A stretch of DNA of 64,000 nucleotides from Tetranychus cinnabarinus (lineage: Eukaryota; Arthropoda; Arachnida; Trombidiformes; Tetranychidae). This document shows, in pieces, positions 52,144-64,000 of the stretch. Within the stretch, counting starts at the first letter, position 1; each line of letters begins with the position of its first letter. Made by a program: the position numbers and the translations under genes. Location of the stretch: contig WHVY01000002.1 of NCBI GenBank assembly GCA_022266195.1, forward strand, positions 13,097,001-13,161,000, read 5' to 3'. The notes beneath the pieces are model-generated. The model made no database searches, was not told the DNA's origin, and saw only the letters and a list, made by a program, of their open reading frames with translations.

Positions 52144-55119
52144 GTAAGTAAAGCAAAGATAATAATTGTAATAGCACATATACAGAGGAGACATTGGTTG
52201 TTGTTCAATAAGTAGCTTGCAGCTTCAGTGGCTTCAATCATCATGATGGATTGTTTTAAGGTATCTTGCACGCGTTCAACTCACTAATTACTTTCCCACC
52301 AACTATTACCTTTTTGCTTTCCATTTTTTTATATCATTTGTCTTAGTCTTCTTCTCCTTCTTTCAACTGCCGCTGCTGTTGTCTCGTCTTTACCTTTTCA
52401 TGGTATACCTCTTTTGCTTGAGCTTTGCATTTGTTGTCTTTTCCTTTTGCACTCTATTAAAAACAATTTGCTATTACCAGGTAATCAGGTTAACAATTGT
52501 AAATGAGAAATTGATGAATCGATTTAGCCTCAACATCTATTTACTTGGCGTTTCTTTGTGGTGGTTCCAGTAGCACTTGACTGGAGGTTATTGTGGATAT
52601 CATTTTGATTGTTTCCCTTGCTTCAAGCTTTTTTCCCTTGGTTATGACTTTTTTGTGGGTCAAACAGGGTTTCCTCGTTTAGTTTGGTTTGCAATTTGAT
52701 CTTGGTTGGCAATTGATTGCATTAAAACAATTGATATAAATTTCTTTAGTCTTTTTCTGTTGTTGTTGTTGTTCTTTGATTGATTGGAGATTTTAATTTT
52801 TCGTTTCAAATCTTTGTGATGGCACGAATTGACTTTTGACCATTCTTTTGACCATCTCTAGGCTTTCAATGTAACTTTAAGGCTACAGTTTTAATTGTTC
52901 CACGTGAAACCAATCTCATGTTTTTTCATCTTTTCAATGTTAAATTTCTTTCCTTTCCATCATTAGCTGGATTCACAATTGTAATGATAATGATAATAAT
53001 GATGATGATCAAGCAGTTTGGCACAAATTTATCTATGGTTGTACAGCTCTACAACAATCAAATCAAAGTCAATCAACTTCTCCTCTGTTACCATATTTTG
53101 TTTTTAACCAAGCCCTTGAATTTTGCGTTCATTATTGCATTAAATAATTTTGCTCTCCATTGTTTGATTGATTGCATGTGCATCTTGTCTGACCATCAAA
53201 TCACCTAACTATTGGGTCATGTCCAAACCTCCGAATCAATTATTTTCTTCAAACATCAAAATAGACATTCTGAATGCGTGGATTAACCAAATTACAAGCA
53301 TTTCACGGTACATCTGATCAACTCTTTGTCATGTCCATCAAAATTGACCATATAATCAGATAAAGAGTATTGGCAACACAAATATAAACGATGAAGAAAG
53401 CGAGAAAGTAGAAAAAAAATAATGTTAATCAGTCGATTAGTTTAAGTGGCATCAAAAAAAAGTCCAGTAAATATTACAGTTAACTTTCAGTTTACAGTTG
53501 AAAAGTGTTTTCACTTTACACAGAAGAGGACAAAACAAGTGACAAAACAGTTATAAACCCTAACAAAAGACAAACTTGACACAGCAAATTAAAACACAAA
53601 AGATGTCCAACAGTCCGAATAATAAGTGGGGCACCAAAACAGACAACAAAATTAATTTAGTTAATTAAAGTAAAATAACGTAAGTAAACTGTATAAATTG
53701 ACAATACTTAAAGATTTAATGAAAATTGAAAAAGTCATGTTGATCTTATGATTAGCCGTTTGGGGTTGAAAGAAAAGCTAAAGCTGAAAGGTCCAATGAT
53801 GGGTTCAGGCGCTCATTTCAAAACAATTGAAATTTTCAATCTTTTTGATTCAACTTTTCCCAAATGATTACGGTTTAATTGTTTGATTGATTTTGGTTCT
53901 GGTAAATTGTCTTGAATTTAGTTTTATTAATTTATAATTTAGCAAGTTGAGTTGTGAAGTTAATCAATAAGAAGTTAAAATAGTGTTGAAAAGGGCAAGT
54001 CTGGGGAGGAAAAGAGCCAGCAAAAATTGATCCATTAAAATGTATACTAGATAAACATCAATTACGTTCATTTGGGCAATCATCAATCTAAAAAGGGAAG
54101 ATGAAGATGAATAAGAGGACGAAGAAGACGATTAAGATGAAGATGAGAATGAAAATGAATGGCCAGAATAGGAGGAAAGAAAAGGAAAGTTGAGCGGGAA
54201 AAAAAGCGAAACTAATACAAGCCTGAAGGTTATTGAGGGTAATGTATTAAAATTCATAGACACAATTACGATGCAATGTAATGATCTTCAATGACGATCA
54301 CTTTAACTTTAATTTCAAGCTTTTTTTTTATGTCTCAAGAGAGAGAGAAACTTTCTTCATCAGTTTAATTAAAGCATGAGAGAGAAGAAGAATGTTTCCC
54401 CTTTACCTGAATCATCTTTGACCAGGAATCTTACCTTAAGGGTTGATCAATCTTTCCAAACATCTAATTGCCTAAATTATAATCATCATCATCATTATCG
54501 TCTTTTGCTGTTACACATTTGTTTTTTGTAGGTAAGAAAAACAAAAATGCAAACCATTTTCACCTTAACCAACAATATATTTAATGCGCTGAAATTGATA
54601 GTTTAATGGTTTAAAAAAGTATCAACCTTGAATGTTTAAATTAATGGGAAATGATTAGAATCATCTTTATTGATCTTGATTCACGATAACGACATGATAG
54701 TTTAAATGGGAATGAACTTATTTTTGATAATTTATGCAATGCAAACAAGATATCATCTGTAAAGCTATGAACAGTTATTGCTATTGATATTGATAATTTG
54801 TGTGTCTCATTCAAGTTGAATCAATCAATGAGGGAAACCGAGTTAATCAGTTTACCATCTTGATTGTTGCAGTGATTTATTGGCAAGAAAACGGGTTTAA
54901 TCAAAAGGATTAGGATTTTAATTGAAGAGTCTTCTCATGAATTATGGAAAAACGAGCTTCTCCATTGTTACTGTGAAACGACCCAAAAATGGATGTGAAT
55001 CTGTTAACGGGAACCAGTAAACTGGTCAGTTTCAAGGTTAACCCACATGTAAAGTCAAACCTACGTTAATCATCTTCTTACTCATACATTCATTCATCAA
55101 ATGAAACAACCGTAGGACG

Positions 55120-55153
<34 letters not shown>
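55120..55153 (+). repeat. (CAT)n microsatellite
   Basis: About eleven perfect ATC units, the longest perfect trinucleotide run noticed in the window. Confidence 0.9.
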
Positions 55154-56183
55154 AGATCATCAACTACAACAACAAACACTATTTGGTTCATAGACTTGTC
55201 CAACAAGAGTCCATTAAGCATCACCATTTAGATCAATGACCCATCTAATGGTGAAATAAGATTGATAACAGTTGTTAACTTGATAATCGTAAACTAATCA
55301 TGATAATTTTAAACAATTAAATTAACAAATGTAAAATAATTCAATGAAGAAGAAAACGTTTTAATGGTTCAACATTTAGTTTTCATTCAAATCACATAAA
55401 GACACTTAAAGATGTGACACAAAATAAACACACATAACTTAACTGGCGGCCGACTTTTTGGCTTGTTGCTGTGTTAATCTTGTTTTTAACATTAATTAGA
55501 CTTAAAGTTACAGAGAAACACCGAACTACTCAATTTCAAGGTTAAAGGTCAGGTTGTTGTTTAATGGTGAAGATGATGAAGATGGGAGTTACAAAGTGAT
55601 CCGAATCAAGTTTATCTTTGCCAGGTTTGCCTGGTTTCTCCGAAAATTTAATGTTTACTTTGCCATTAACTTTAATTGTTTCTTACCTTTCTTTTGTGCT
55701 CCTTTTTGGTGTAATTTATGTGACATCCATATTGATGGTGAATCAATTAATTCTTGTAATCAACAGTTGAACAGAATCAATATTAAAAATTTGGCAACTC
55801 TGGCAAGTCAAAGACAATCAACTTCATTTACCTTAACTTGTCTGTTTAAACATTTGTCAGTTCTTTGACTCGCAACTGTTAATTAGTCACAATTAATAGA
55901 TTCAGATGGATTGAAAAGAGATGAAGAAAAATGTTTCCAATGTTTTGTTCTTGTATTGAATTTAGCCAATTTATGGGTTGATTCTGGTTAAGATTGGCTT
56001 TTCATTTTTACTCTTCAAGTGGTTTAAATGCATTAGAAATGAGCAATTTATTGATTACTTGGTTATCTGATTGCTTTGTTTGAGTTAAGGAAACAATGGG
56101 TTTCATTGTGATTAAGGATCTCAATTGAATGGCACAAAGTAATAGTAGAAGGATGACAATTTTTCAACTTGATCATATTCACT

Positions 56184-57599
56184 ATGATTTGGTTGATTGT
56201 CTTTGTATTTATTTGTGGTCAAATTGAACAGTTTAACTGTGCTAGTGAATCGACTGATAGGAAAGTCAATTTTGATGAAACATCAGAATATGATGATTTG
56301 TATTGGTATGAATTGACACCTTCGAGTTTGGATGGATCTGAATTGGTAAACCCATTGATCAATGATACAACAGGAACATTGAAAAAGTACAATATAACCG
56401 ATAATCAGCCAGGAATCCCGTTTCATTTGATAATCAGGTTGGTCAATGCTCGAACCAGTAAACCTTTGGTTGGTGCTTACGTCTATGTTTGGCATGTGAA
56501 TATTTTTGGTTACGATTTGGGTCAAAATAGTGTGAGACGTTCCAGGCGATTTGGTCCTTTTGATGAAAATTTTGAAGAGTTTCAGGGTAAAGAGCATCAT
56601 CCTCATGACAGACCTTGGAAATTTAATGATGAACCAGACCATGGAAGGATATTTGAACAGCACTTGAGACAAGATTATGGAAGAAGCGCCAGACAGTTTC
56701 CTCCACCAAATGAACGACCAGAATTTGAGTTAAATGAAGCTTTTAATCAATTTGATGGACCGAAAGTCCGTGAGCCATTTAGACCTTCTGGAATTAATGG
56801 ATCGCCTTACGATCGATGGTGGAACAATTTCAACGAATCTTATGAAAACAGCTCGATTCCGGATTCAAATAGTTCTTATAGTTTGAATGATTATGAGGTG
56901 ACCACAAAGTCTCAAGACTCTACAAATTATGCAACAGTTTCTAAGGAGATGGACGCATATTCATGGCATCCATTGGGATCCACGGAATCAGCTATTGATG
57001 AAACGATTGCAAAGACTTGGGGCTTAGAAAATTTTACTGATTCGGAAACTAATGAGACGATCCCATATACATGGGATCCATCCATCAGGGAACCAGCTAA
57101 TGAGACTCATTCATATAATGATTCTTCATTTACCACGGAACCAGTTAATTATGTGCCGACCTTTAGCAACTTGACTAAAGTCAATGTCACTTTAAACCAT
57201 ACTGTTGAGCAAAAACCTTATGCAAATGAAACCCAGAGACACTTTCTTCAAGGCTATCAGATAACTGATTTTAAAGGTGATGTTTCTTTCGTAACAATTG
57301 TTCCAGGTTGGATTGCCAATAGATCGTTGCATGTAAATGTTCATGTTTATCTTGATAAGTCACAGGAAACTGCTACTTTTGTGGGGCAACTTTACTTTCC
57401 AAATGAGTTTGCAGATAAATTGAAATTGGTTTCAATGTATTCACAAGCGAATCGACTAAATTTAACCAAAAATTATCAGGATGAAATTTTCAAGTCAAAT
57501 AATGGAAACTCAACAGTGCTTACATTGGAAACAATAGGATCTGGTTATCAGTCAATTATCACCTTAGGAATCGATCCACTGAAAACAATAAAACCCTGA
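56184..57599 (+). CDS. Secreted intradiol ring-cleavage dioxygenase homologue with large insertion, probably inactive
   Basis: Single exon, 471 aa from the ATG at 56184. Residues 1-20 are a signal peptide. LTPSSLDGS...YNITDNQPGIPFHL (44-82) and PLVGAYVYVWHVNIFGYD (94-111) match the N-terminal half of fungal-type intradiol dioxygenases. FLQGYQITDFKGDVSF (354-369), VPGWIANRSLH (373-383) and FVGQLYFP match the C-terminal half. Active members use Fe(III) held by two Tyr and two His to open catechol rings between the hydroxyls. Here the PGWY tyrosine is Ile377 and the second His of HxH is Asn385. The GxYS tyrosine is displaced to GYD, while Arg380 and His383 remain. Catalysis is therefore unlikely. 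About 240 acidic residues with many N-glycosylation sequons separate the two halves, where about 40 would be usual. The family is reported as horizontally acquired in plant-feeding mites. Homology is firm; the function is unknown. Confidence 0.87.
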   Translation: MIWLIVFVFICGQIEQFNCASESTDRKVNFDETSEYDDLYWYELTPSSLDGSELVNPLINDTTGTLKKYNITDNQPGIPFHLIIRLVNARTSKPLVGAYVYVWHVNIFGYDLGQNSVRRSRRFGPFDENFEEFQGKEHHPHDRPWKFNDEPDHGRIFEQHLRQDYGRSARQFPPPNERPEFELNEAFNQFDGPKVREPFRPSGINGSPYDRWWNNFNESYENSSIPDSNSSYSLNDYEVTTKSQDSTNYATVSKEMDAYSWHPLGSTESAIDETIAKTWGLENFTDSETNETIPYTWDPSIREPANETHSYNDSSFTTEPVNYVPTFSNLTKVNVTLNHTVEQKPYANETQRHFLQGYQITDFKGDVSFVTIVPGWIANRSLHVNVHVYLDKSQETATFVGQLYFPNEFADKLKLVSMYSQANRLNLTKNYQDEIFKSNNGNSTVLTLETIGSGYQSIITLGIDPLKTIKP

Positions 57600-57700
57600 T
57601 AACTCATAAGAGTCCAATGAAGCCAATTCTCAATTCTCATAACTTATTCAATCATTTGTTTCAATTGTAAGATAAATTCAGCAAACAAAAAAGATGAACA

Positions 57701-57756
57701 AATAAATCACCAAATTTCAAATGCGCAACTTTAAATTTCAATAAATCACCAAATTT
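57701..57756 (+). terminator. Duplicated poly(A) signal region of the dioxygenase-like gene
   Basis: AATAAATCACCAAATTT occurs at 57701-57717 and again at 57740-57756, 39 bases apart, each carrying an AATAAA hexamer. The sites lie about 100 and 140 bases after the stop codon and would allow alternative 3' ends. Confidence 0.6.
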
Positions 57757-60700
57757 TTGAAAAGTTTATTGGATAAAGTTGAATAATCTAATTCAATTAT
57801 AGTTGCACAAATTCAATTTATTGATTATTCCTCAACATTTTCGATGAATTTTCAATGAAAAAAAGAGTTCTTTCAAACCAATGGCTTGAAAAGGTTTGGT
57901 AACTCGAAATTTGGTCAAACCTTTAATGGATTGAGAATCAAGTTGAACTTATTCAAAGTCAACCTCAAGATTTTAGTTGAAGAAAAAAGTTCATGTAAAT
58001 CGATTGCATCTGTACTAAGCAAAGGCTTCTTGATGCTTATCAGACTTAATTCAATGGAAAGGTTTCATTTCAATCTGTCTTTATATCAAGGTCAATGTCA
58101 ACATGTGCTTATTCAAATGATAATCTGTGTCATTATAGCAATAAAATTCATCCAACTTGAATGGAAAAACAAGAGAAGAGAAGAAAATTCTTTTACAAAT
58201 TTAACCAAACAGAATTGAAGAAAAATATTCTCTGGTTCATCATTTCAGCAAAATGAACTCTAACCATTCAGGTAATCATGTTACATGAGAATGATGAAAA
58301 GCCAATGAAAAGATCCATCATCCTTAGCCATTGATCCTAGCCGATCAATCTCAATGCCTTTTCAGTTTGTTTTTGTTTTTCAAAACCGTTTGGATTTACA
58401 ATGATTTTTGATTAAATTTTCTGGTAACAAAATTTTTCTCTGATATCAACTGGTAATAAAAACTGGTCAGTAAATGTTTAACCAAAAGACTTGATTGACA
58501 GACCAGATTTTTTGGGTACAAAGATAATGACTAAAGGCAGTGAAGGCCAACAAAACGGTTTGTTAAACTACGTTTGATTAATTTGTTGTCTGGTCTTTGG
58601 GTGTCACAGGTATTACTCAGAGTGTACACAGTTTTTGGGTTGACTTGAAACAGTTGAACAACCATTGAGTCTAGTTGTTCAGCTTGATTGTTTACCTAAA
58701 TGTAGACTTAACAAAACACTGTTAACCTTTTGTTTTGCCTGTAGGTGAGAATGATGAATTACCAGACAATTAATGAATATAATTGCAAGTGAAGGAAATA
58801 CAACAAATGATTAACAGCAACAGGTTAAGTGTCAATGTATGTTTTAATTTGTAATCATTCAAATAATATCAGTAAACATCCATATGGATCAACATGTTGT
58901 GTGTTGCCATTTGGGAAGACAATTTAATGATTGAACCCCAAAAAAACGCACACAATAAACATTAAAATAGTCTGATATGGATGGTGAAGACGCCTACTAA
59001 AGTCTAGCTACTGATAAGATATTTAAATAAACCAAGAAAAAAGGTGAAACGTTGAAAGCCTAACCTTTTTTGTTCCTCTCAGCCCTTCCTATCCACTGAA
59101 TAACTGATGTTGATGAGCCTTTTGTTTTTAATCAATCCTAACCGTCTTCAAATGATTACTTGGCTCGTGAAATGGTTCAAATACATTTAATCGTTTACTC
59201 ATGTTGTTAGCCAGCTTTACACAATTTACAACATTTCAATGTTTAACATTTTAATGTTGAATGGGCAACTTCGCAAAGGGTAACATTTACAGTTGATACT
59301 CTTTAAGAAATGCTGATCTTTGCAAGTTGAAGGAAACTCAATTGTATATGACATTCAAAATTTTGATGATCATTAACCTTATTTTTGTCTCATCCTAATG
59401 TCTAATCTCACCCAGTCTTACATATTTGACCCCACACAAGATAATCTTGAAAAGCTGGATTCCATCCAAAAAGTCAAAGAAATTATGAGAAACTCTTTTC
59501 TTCTTCTTCGCCTTCTTTGCCTTCCTTTTTGCTCTTCTTTTAACTTGCAAGTTTACAGAATTAAATATTTTCAGTTTTCCAATAGTTCAGCGTTTAATCT
59601 TATCCATTAATCAACTTGATACAGATTAATGTTGTTGATGATATTGAGAGTTTGAGGAAAAGTAACCAAATATCGAGTTATAATCAACAACAGTTTGGTG
59701 TTTACCTTTTTTGAAGCATTTTTACAAAGTTACATTTTCTGATTTTCAATTTTTTTTCCTGTTATTTATCTTGCTGTAATCAACTGAATAAGTTGATAGG
59801 ATTTCATCTGCAACCTTGCAATTATTTTTTCACCAACAGAACACCAGACACAAAAAGTTATCGTCTGCATTGATTCAGGGAATTAGGTGTAAAGCATTGA
59901 GTTGCTTAGTAACTTGAGTATTTACGAAGCCAGACTTTTGAATTACTTTTTGCTGCTTATCCAAAGATTCCAATGACTCCATTAACCTTGTAATATTTGA
60001 AATTCACTGATTTATATTCACCATTAATAATTATCATCACTTTTTTTGGCTCCCATTGAGTCTTAACCTAATCTCAATTTGAATTATTATGAAATTACAA
60101 ATTATTGATTTGTGGCATTAACATCATCATTTATGGTCAGATTGAAATATGTTAATTTGCCTTCTAAATGAGAAGGATGAATCTCTTTTTTTCTGGTAAT
60201 CATAATATTAATTATCAGTGGGTTAACCTCAATTCTGGTCTTTCCTTCTTTTTTTCCTTCCAATTCGATTCTGTTTGTGAATAAATGATTTTTTCACTAA
60301 TTACTTTTGGGATCAAGTGTCTTCTGTTGGTATTGCTGGACAAATGTTGTTACTTCAAACTGTAGAACACACTTTGATTGAAAAAGTAAATTATCTTTTT
60401 TTTTATTATTCAATCTGGTTTCATTTAGCTGCGGCTGTTTGAGCTTGAGTTATTGGCCGAGTTTATCAATACTTTATTTGGGTTTCCATTTGGCTTGTTT
60501 GGCTTTGCTATTTTGGGTTGCATCAGGGTTGACTATCATGGTTGTTGTTTCATTTTAACTATGGTTTTTAATCAACTTATCATCATCATCATTTTGCTGA
60601 CCATTTTGGTTGGGAAAATTATTCCTTGTTTCCCATGTGAAAATTCATTTCATCTCTTTCTTTTCCTCTCTTTTTTGCTTACTACTATTTAGGAATTGAA

Positions 60701-61079
60701 TTATCATCACTCAGAATCAGATGGAATCACTCATTATATTATATGTGTGTATAAACATATAAAAGGTGAAATGAAGGTGAGAAACATTGAAAACAAAAGT
60801 GAAATAATAAAGGCGTTTTGCATTGATTCAATCAACACTGAAAACCGAGAGATCAACAAACAATGTCTAAAAGCGTAACTTTTTTTTCTCTTCAACCTAA
60901 ATTATTCACAATTTTCTCCTACAATTGAGTTAGTGTAACAAAATTTGATGAACAATCAAATGTACATGAAGATATTTGTTTTGTTTCACTTGAAATGTTA
61001 ATTAAGAAACAAGTCAAGTGTACAGAATTAAAATATCATACTTGTTGCTTTCATTATTGATATTAACAAGGAAGGAGAA

Positions 61080-61124
61080 AATGATGATGATGATGATGAT
61101 TATGTTGGTGATGGTGATGGTGAA
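61080..61124 (+). repeat. (ATG)n and (GTGATG)n simple repeat
   Basis: Seven perfect atg units followed by gttggtgatggtgatggtg, an interrupted continuation. Confidence 0.85.
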
Positions 61125-62057
61125 TTAAAAATAAGAATGGAATAAGAAGATTAAGTTCATAATTGAGATAATGATGTTGACTAGACTTTTCGTTTTCTCT
61201 TTCCTTGGCCGTAATTCTGTTCCTTATCTAATCTTGTTCTTTGCTTGAAAGTGAAGTTTATCGTTGATTCAAATTTTCTGCTGACACAATGTCTATTCAG
61301 GTTGAGAATTAAGATTGTGAAAGCCTGAGAAACACCGAAAACTCTTGACAATCATTTGCGTGCATCCAGTGATTTCATACAATTAAGAATCCAATCTAGA
61401 TAAAAAGAAGAATAAGTTAAGTTGAATTAGTAATCATGTTTGAGTTTAATTTTAGTGGCTTTTTTTGTTTCTGAATATTTTGAGTCAATAACTTTTGTCT
61501 TTTTTTTATATTTACCTTCTTCTTGCTTATAATTGTTGCCGTTGTATGATTATTGGTGGTAGTGTTGATGTTGATCAACATTTTGTTGACGTTGTACAAT
61601 TTTAGGGGTAAATGGTTTACCAGTGAAGCAATTATAATTAAAGCAACTATTGAAGTTTGTTAGTTATCAAGAAATAGTAACAGCAGCAGTAAAAAAAAGT
61701 GCAACTCAAAGAAACAATCAAGTTAAACTTTTTTTTGGGTTAAAAAAGTAAGTAAATCATATGATATGAAAAGATAACCTTGGAAACGAACGAAGACATT
61801 TCCCGCCAGAATGATGATGATGATTATGATGATAGCCATTGATGCAATGCCTCTACGCTTTTACTCTCATCCTGTTCACATGACAACTTGTTGCCTAATT
61901 TTTTTCCTCTTCTAATCGTTTAGTTGAACTGAGTAAGTGAGGAAAAATATGAAATCATAATTCACTAGAAGAGAAAAGAGAAGAAGATAATTTAATATAA
62001 AGACAAATAAAATGTTAACTTGGATAAGATATTTTCCCTCTCATCTTCATTATCGCC

Positions 62058-62077
62058 ATCATCATCATCATCATCAT
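62058..62077 (+). repeat. (CAT)n microsatellite
   Basis: About six perfect catcat units. Confidence 0.85.
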
Positions 62078-62226
62078 TGCTTTCTCTGTACTTGCTTTAC
62101 CTTGTTTATACTCTAACAATGTTGAAAAAGTAGGTCAACAAATGTTGATCCAATATTAGTTTCAACTTTTTTTTCTCATCTTCTCTGTGTTTAAAACAAG
62201 AAAGGTAAAAAAGAGGAGAAGATAAA

Positions 62227-62299
62227 AATGATGGAAATAATGATGATGAAGATGATGATGGCGATGGTAATAATAATGATGATGATGATGATGATAATG
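62227..62299 (+). repeat. (GAT/AAT)n imperfect microsatellite
   Basis: About 73 bases of gat units with aat, gaa and ggc interruptions. Confidence 0.85.
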
Positions 62300-63259
62300 A
62301 AGAAAAAAGAAAGATGTTGATGAAATGGCGCGGTTATAAAAGAAAGTACATCAGCTTGGATAAAGCAGACAACAGCATTCAGGGTTATACAACTTTCAAG
62401 GTCAATATTTTGTCTATCATCATGTTCCAAGACCTAAAACAAGCTCTTCTCATTCACTCACAATTTATAATTTTTCCTTTCTTTCCTTGTCTACCTTCTC
62501 TTATCATCATCATCATCAACATCAGCTTGGTCTCAAATTTTCATTTCTTTATTCTCCTTCTTCTCCTCCTTTTTGTTAAGCCATACCTTGCAATTGTTTC
62601 TTACTCAACCAGTTATCTGTCAATAATAAAATAATGAGATTTATGTAATATTACAATCAATATGTACGAAATGTTAGAGAAGAATGAGAAACATTCATTT
62701 TTTTTTGGAACTTTACTTGGAGCTCCAAATACGAAGTGAAATGTACCTTACCTTTGAGATATTGTTAGTGTTCAATAGCTCGGTGATGATGACGAGAAAT
62801 GGCAATTATAGATGAAATGGAAGAAAAAAAGGAAAGCCTTTCTGTTTCTGTCTGTGTTGATATCAGCCAAAAAAACAAGGCTCAATGTATTTACTGTCTT
62901 CTTTATGCTGAAAGGGATAGAGAAAGGAGAGAAAGGGGAGAAAGAAGAGAAAGAGAAAGAACGAACAATTTAATGCGAAGAGAAAAAAAAACCAGTCAAC
63001 ATCGAACGTCACAAACTACCAACTAAATACCTTCGAAAGTTTATTCACCGTTACAACTTTGGCTTTCAGTGTCTTCATCTCAACTGGTTTTCGTGTGCCT
63101 TTTCAAGGCCAAACCAGGCCCACATCCTGCAAACATACATTCACTGTATGTGTATGAATATATCATGTAATTCATCTTTTTCCCACTTGAGGAAGAGAAA
63201 GAGAAAGTTTTAAAGAGACTTATTAAGAGAGAAAGAAAAGTAAGTAAAGATGAAGCACA

Positions 63260-63281
63260 AATAATAATAATAATAATAAAT
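63260..63281 (+). repeat. (AAT)n microsatellite
   Basis: Seven aat units in a row. Confidence 0.9.
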
Positions 63282-64000
63282 ATTAAGCACTAATAATGGT
63301 GAAATTACAAACGCAATAAACTCAAATTCAATGGCAACTTTTTTCATGCTTATTGGTGATGGACAGGTAATGCCATCTAGCGAGGAAATAAATAATTTTT
63401 GGCGGTTTTTGGTCTTTTGGTTATTTTTTGGTTTTCACTTGTTTACATTTTTTCCTTATGGATTTGATAATTAAGTTATTTGTTTGCTCTCAAGCTATCA
63501 TTTACTAATTTGATAATTTTATTTACAATTAAGTACAAGCATACATATATATTAATCATATTATTATCGTTGTCAATTTGTGAGAAAAAGTTAAATAAAT
63601 AGCAATGAATATCAAAGATTAACCATTACCGTAAAGGTAGTCATAAGGAAAATAACTGTGTTTATTTTTGCTTTAAAAGATATTTTTTTACAACAATTTA
63701 GCAAATATTCAGCTCTAACAGACTAATAAAGTGTCGGTAAGTATTATTAATTATTGTTTTACAAGATTGTTGACCTTTTCTCACAATTTTTATCGTATTT
63801 TGCTGCTTTTTAATAGGTATTAAAGTTCATCATCTGTCTGGGTTCTGTTATTTACTCGTAGATCTTTTAAGCTTGCTGCTGGTGAACCAAAAAAGGTGAA
63901 ATATGCATCTTGATATAATATAATTTATAATTTATTTTTAAATGTGAGTACATTTTTTTTACTGTTGATTTAAATTAACTTGATCGACTATATTCTAATT

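Larger units (their letters stand above)
35739..56183. other. Gene-poor region of about 20 kb
   Basis: Every longer open frame here is T/C- or A/G-biased low-complexity sequence without recognisable domains. The region contains simple repeats (44950-44973, 51359-51391, 55120-55153), a purine tract (43088-43166), pyrimidine-rich tracts at about 44900-46090, and one possible orphan exon (52082-52143). It may be intergenic or a large intron of a gene extending beyond what can be seen. Confidence 0.5.
57757..64000. other. Intergenic sequence to the end of the window, no gene supported
   Basis: AT-rich DNA with (GAT)n/(CAT)n and (AAT)n microsatellites. Open frames here lack recognisable domains and follow local base bias. 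An E2F-like TTTCCCGCCA lies at 61799-61808. Confidence 0.5.

Noticed and set aside
56283..56672. Minus-strand open frame of 129 codons
   Set aside because: Antisense shadow of the dioxygenase-like gene.

Overview
The window looks like arthropod nuclear DNA, most likely from a mite (Chelicerata, Acari). It is AT-rich, its genes are split by GT-AG introns, and simple (CAT/GAT)n tracts are common. The best lineage clue is a secreted protein related to fungal-type intradiol ring-cleavage dioxygenases at 56.2 kb. As recalled, that family was acquired horizontally by plant-feeding mites such as spider mites. The placement is an inference. No rRNA, tRNA, CRISPR array or complete transposon was recognised.

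Layout. 1.4-5.4 kb: two minus-strand two-exon genes, one for an RGG-rich protein with an acidic N-terminal segment and one for a secreted Gly/Pro/Glu-rich low-complexity protein. 8.4-9.5 kb: a plus-strand, single-exon MYC homologue with Myc box II, an acidic tract and a bHLH-leucine zipper. 10.6-35.6 kb: a six-exon plus-strand GH27 glycosidase, by its active-site residues a lysosomal alpha-N-acetylgalactosaminidase, with introns of 7.1 and 14.6 kb. The second of these contains, on the opposite strand, a complete four-exon gene (25.0-28.2 kb) for a type I membrane protein with a large beta-rich, probably LolA-like ectodomain and four PAN/apple-like Cys modules. 36-56 kb: about 20 kb with no convincing gene, only simple repeats and one possible orphan exon. 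56.2-57.6 kb: the dioxygenase-like gene. 57.8-64 kb: nothing clear.

Most notable observations. (1) The dioxygenase homologue keeps the fold signatures but has lost two of the iron ligands, with a third displaced, and carries an insertion of about 240 residues rich in N-glycosylation sites. It looks like a secreted pseudoenzyme. (2) A near-identical noncoding segment of about 640 bp occurs twice, upstream of MYC and inside glycosidase intron 1. Both copies end in a hairpin whose loop appears inverted between them. (3) The MYC homologue has Myc box II at its extreme N-terminus, no visible Myc box I, and a partial tandem duplication of its basic-region leader.

The genes do not form a pathway. 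The organisation is of independent eukaryotic genes, one nested in another. All exon models were built by eye from reading frames and splice signals. The junctions given keep the frame, but 5' UTR exons and alternative transcripts are not resolved.
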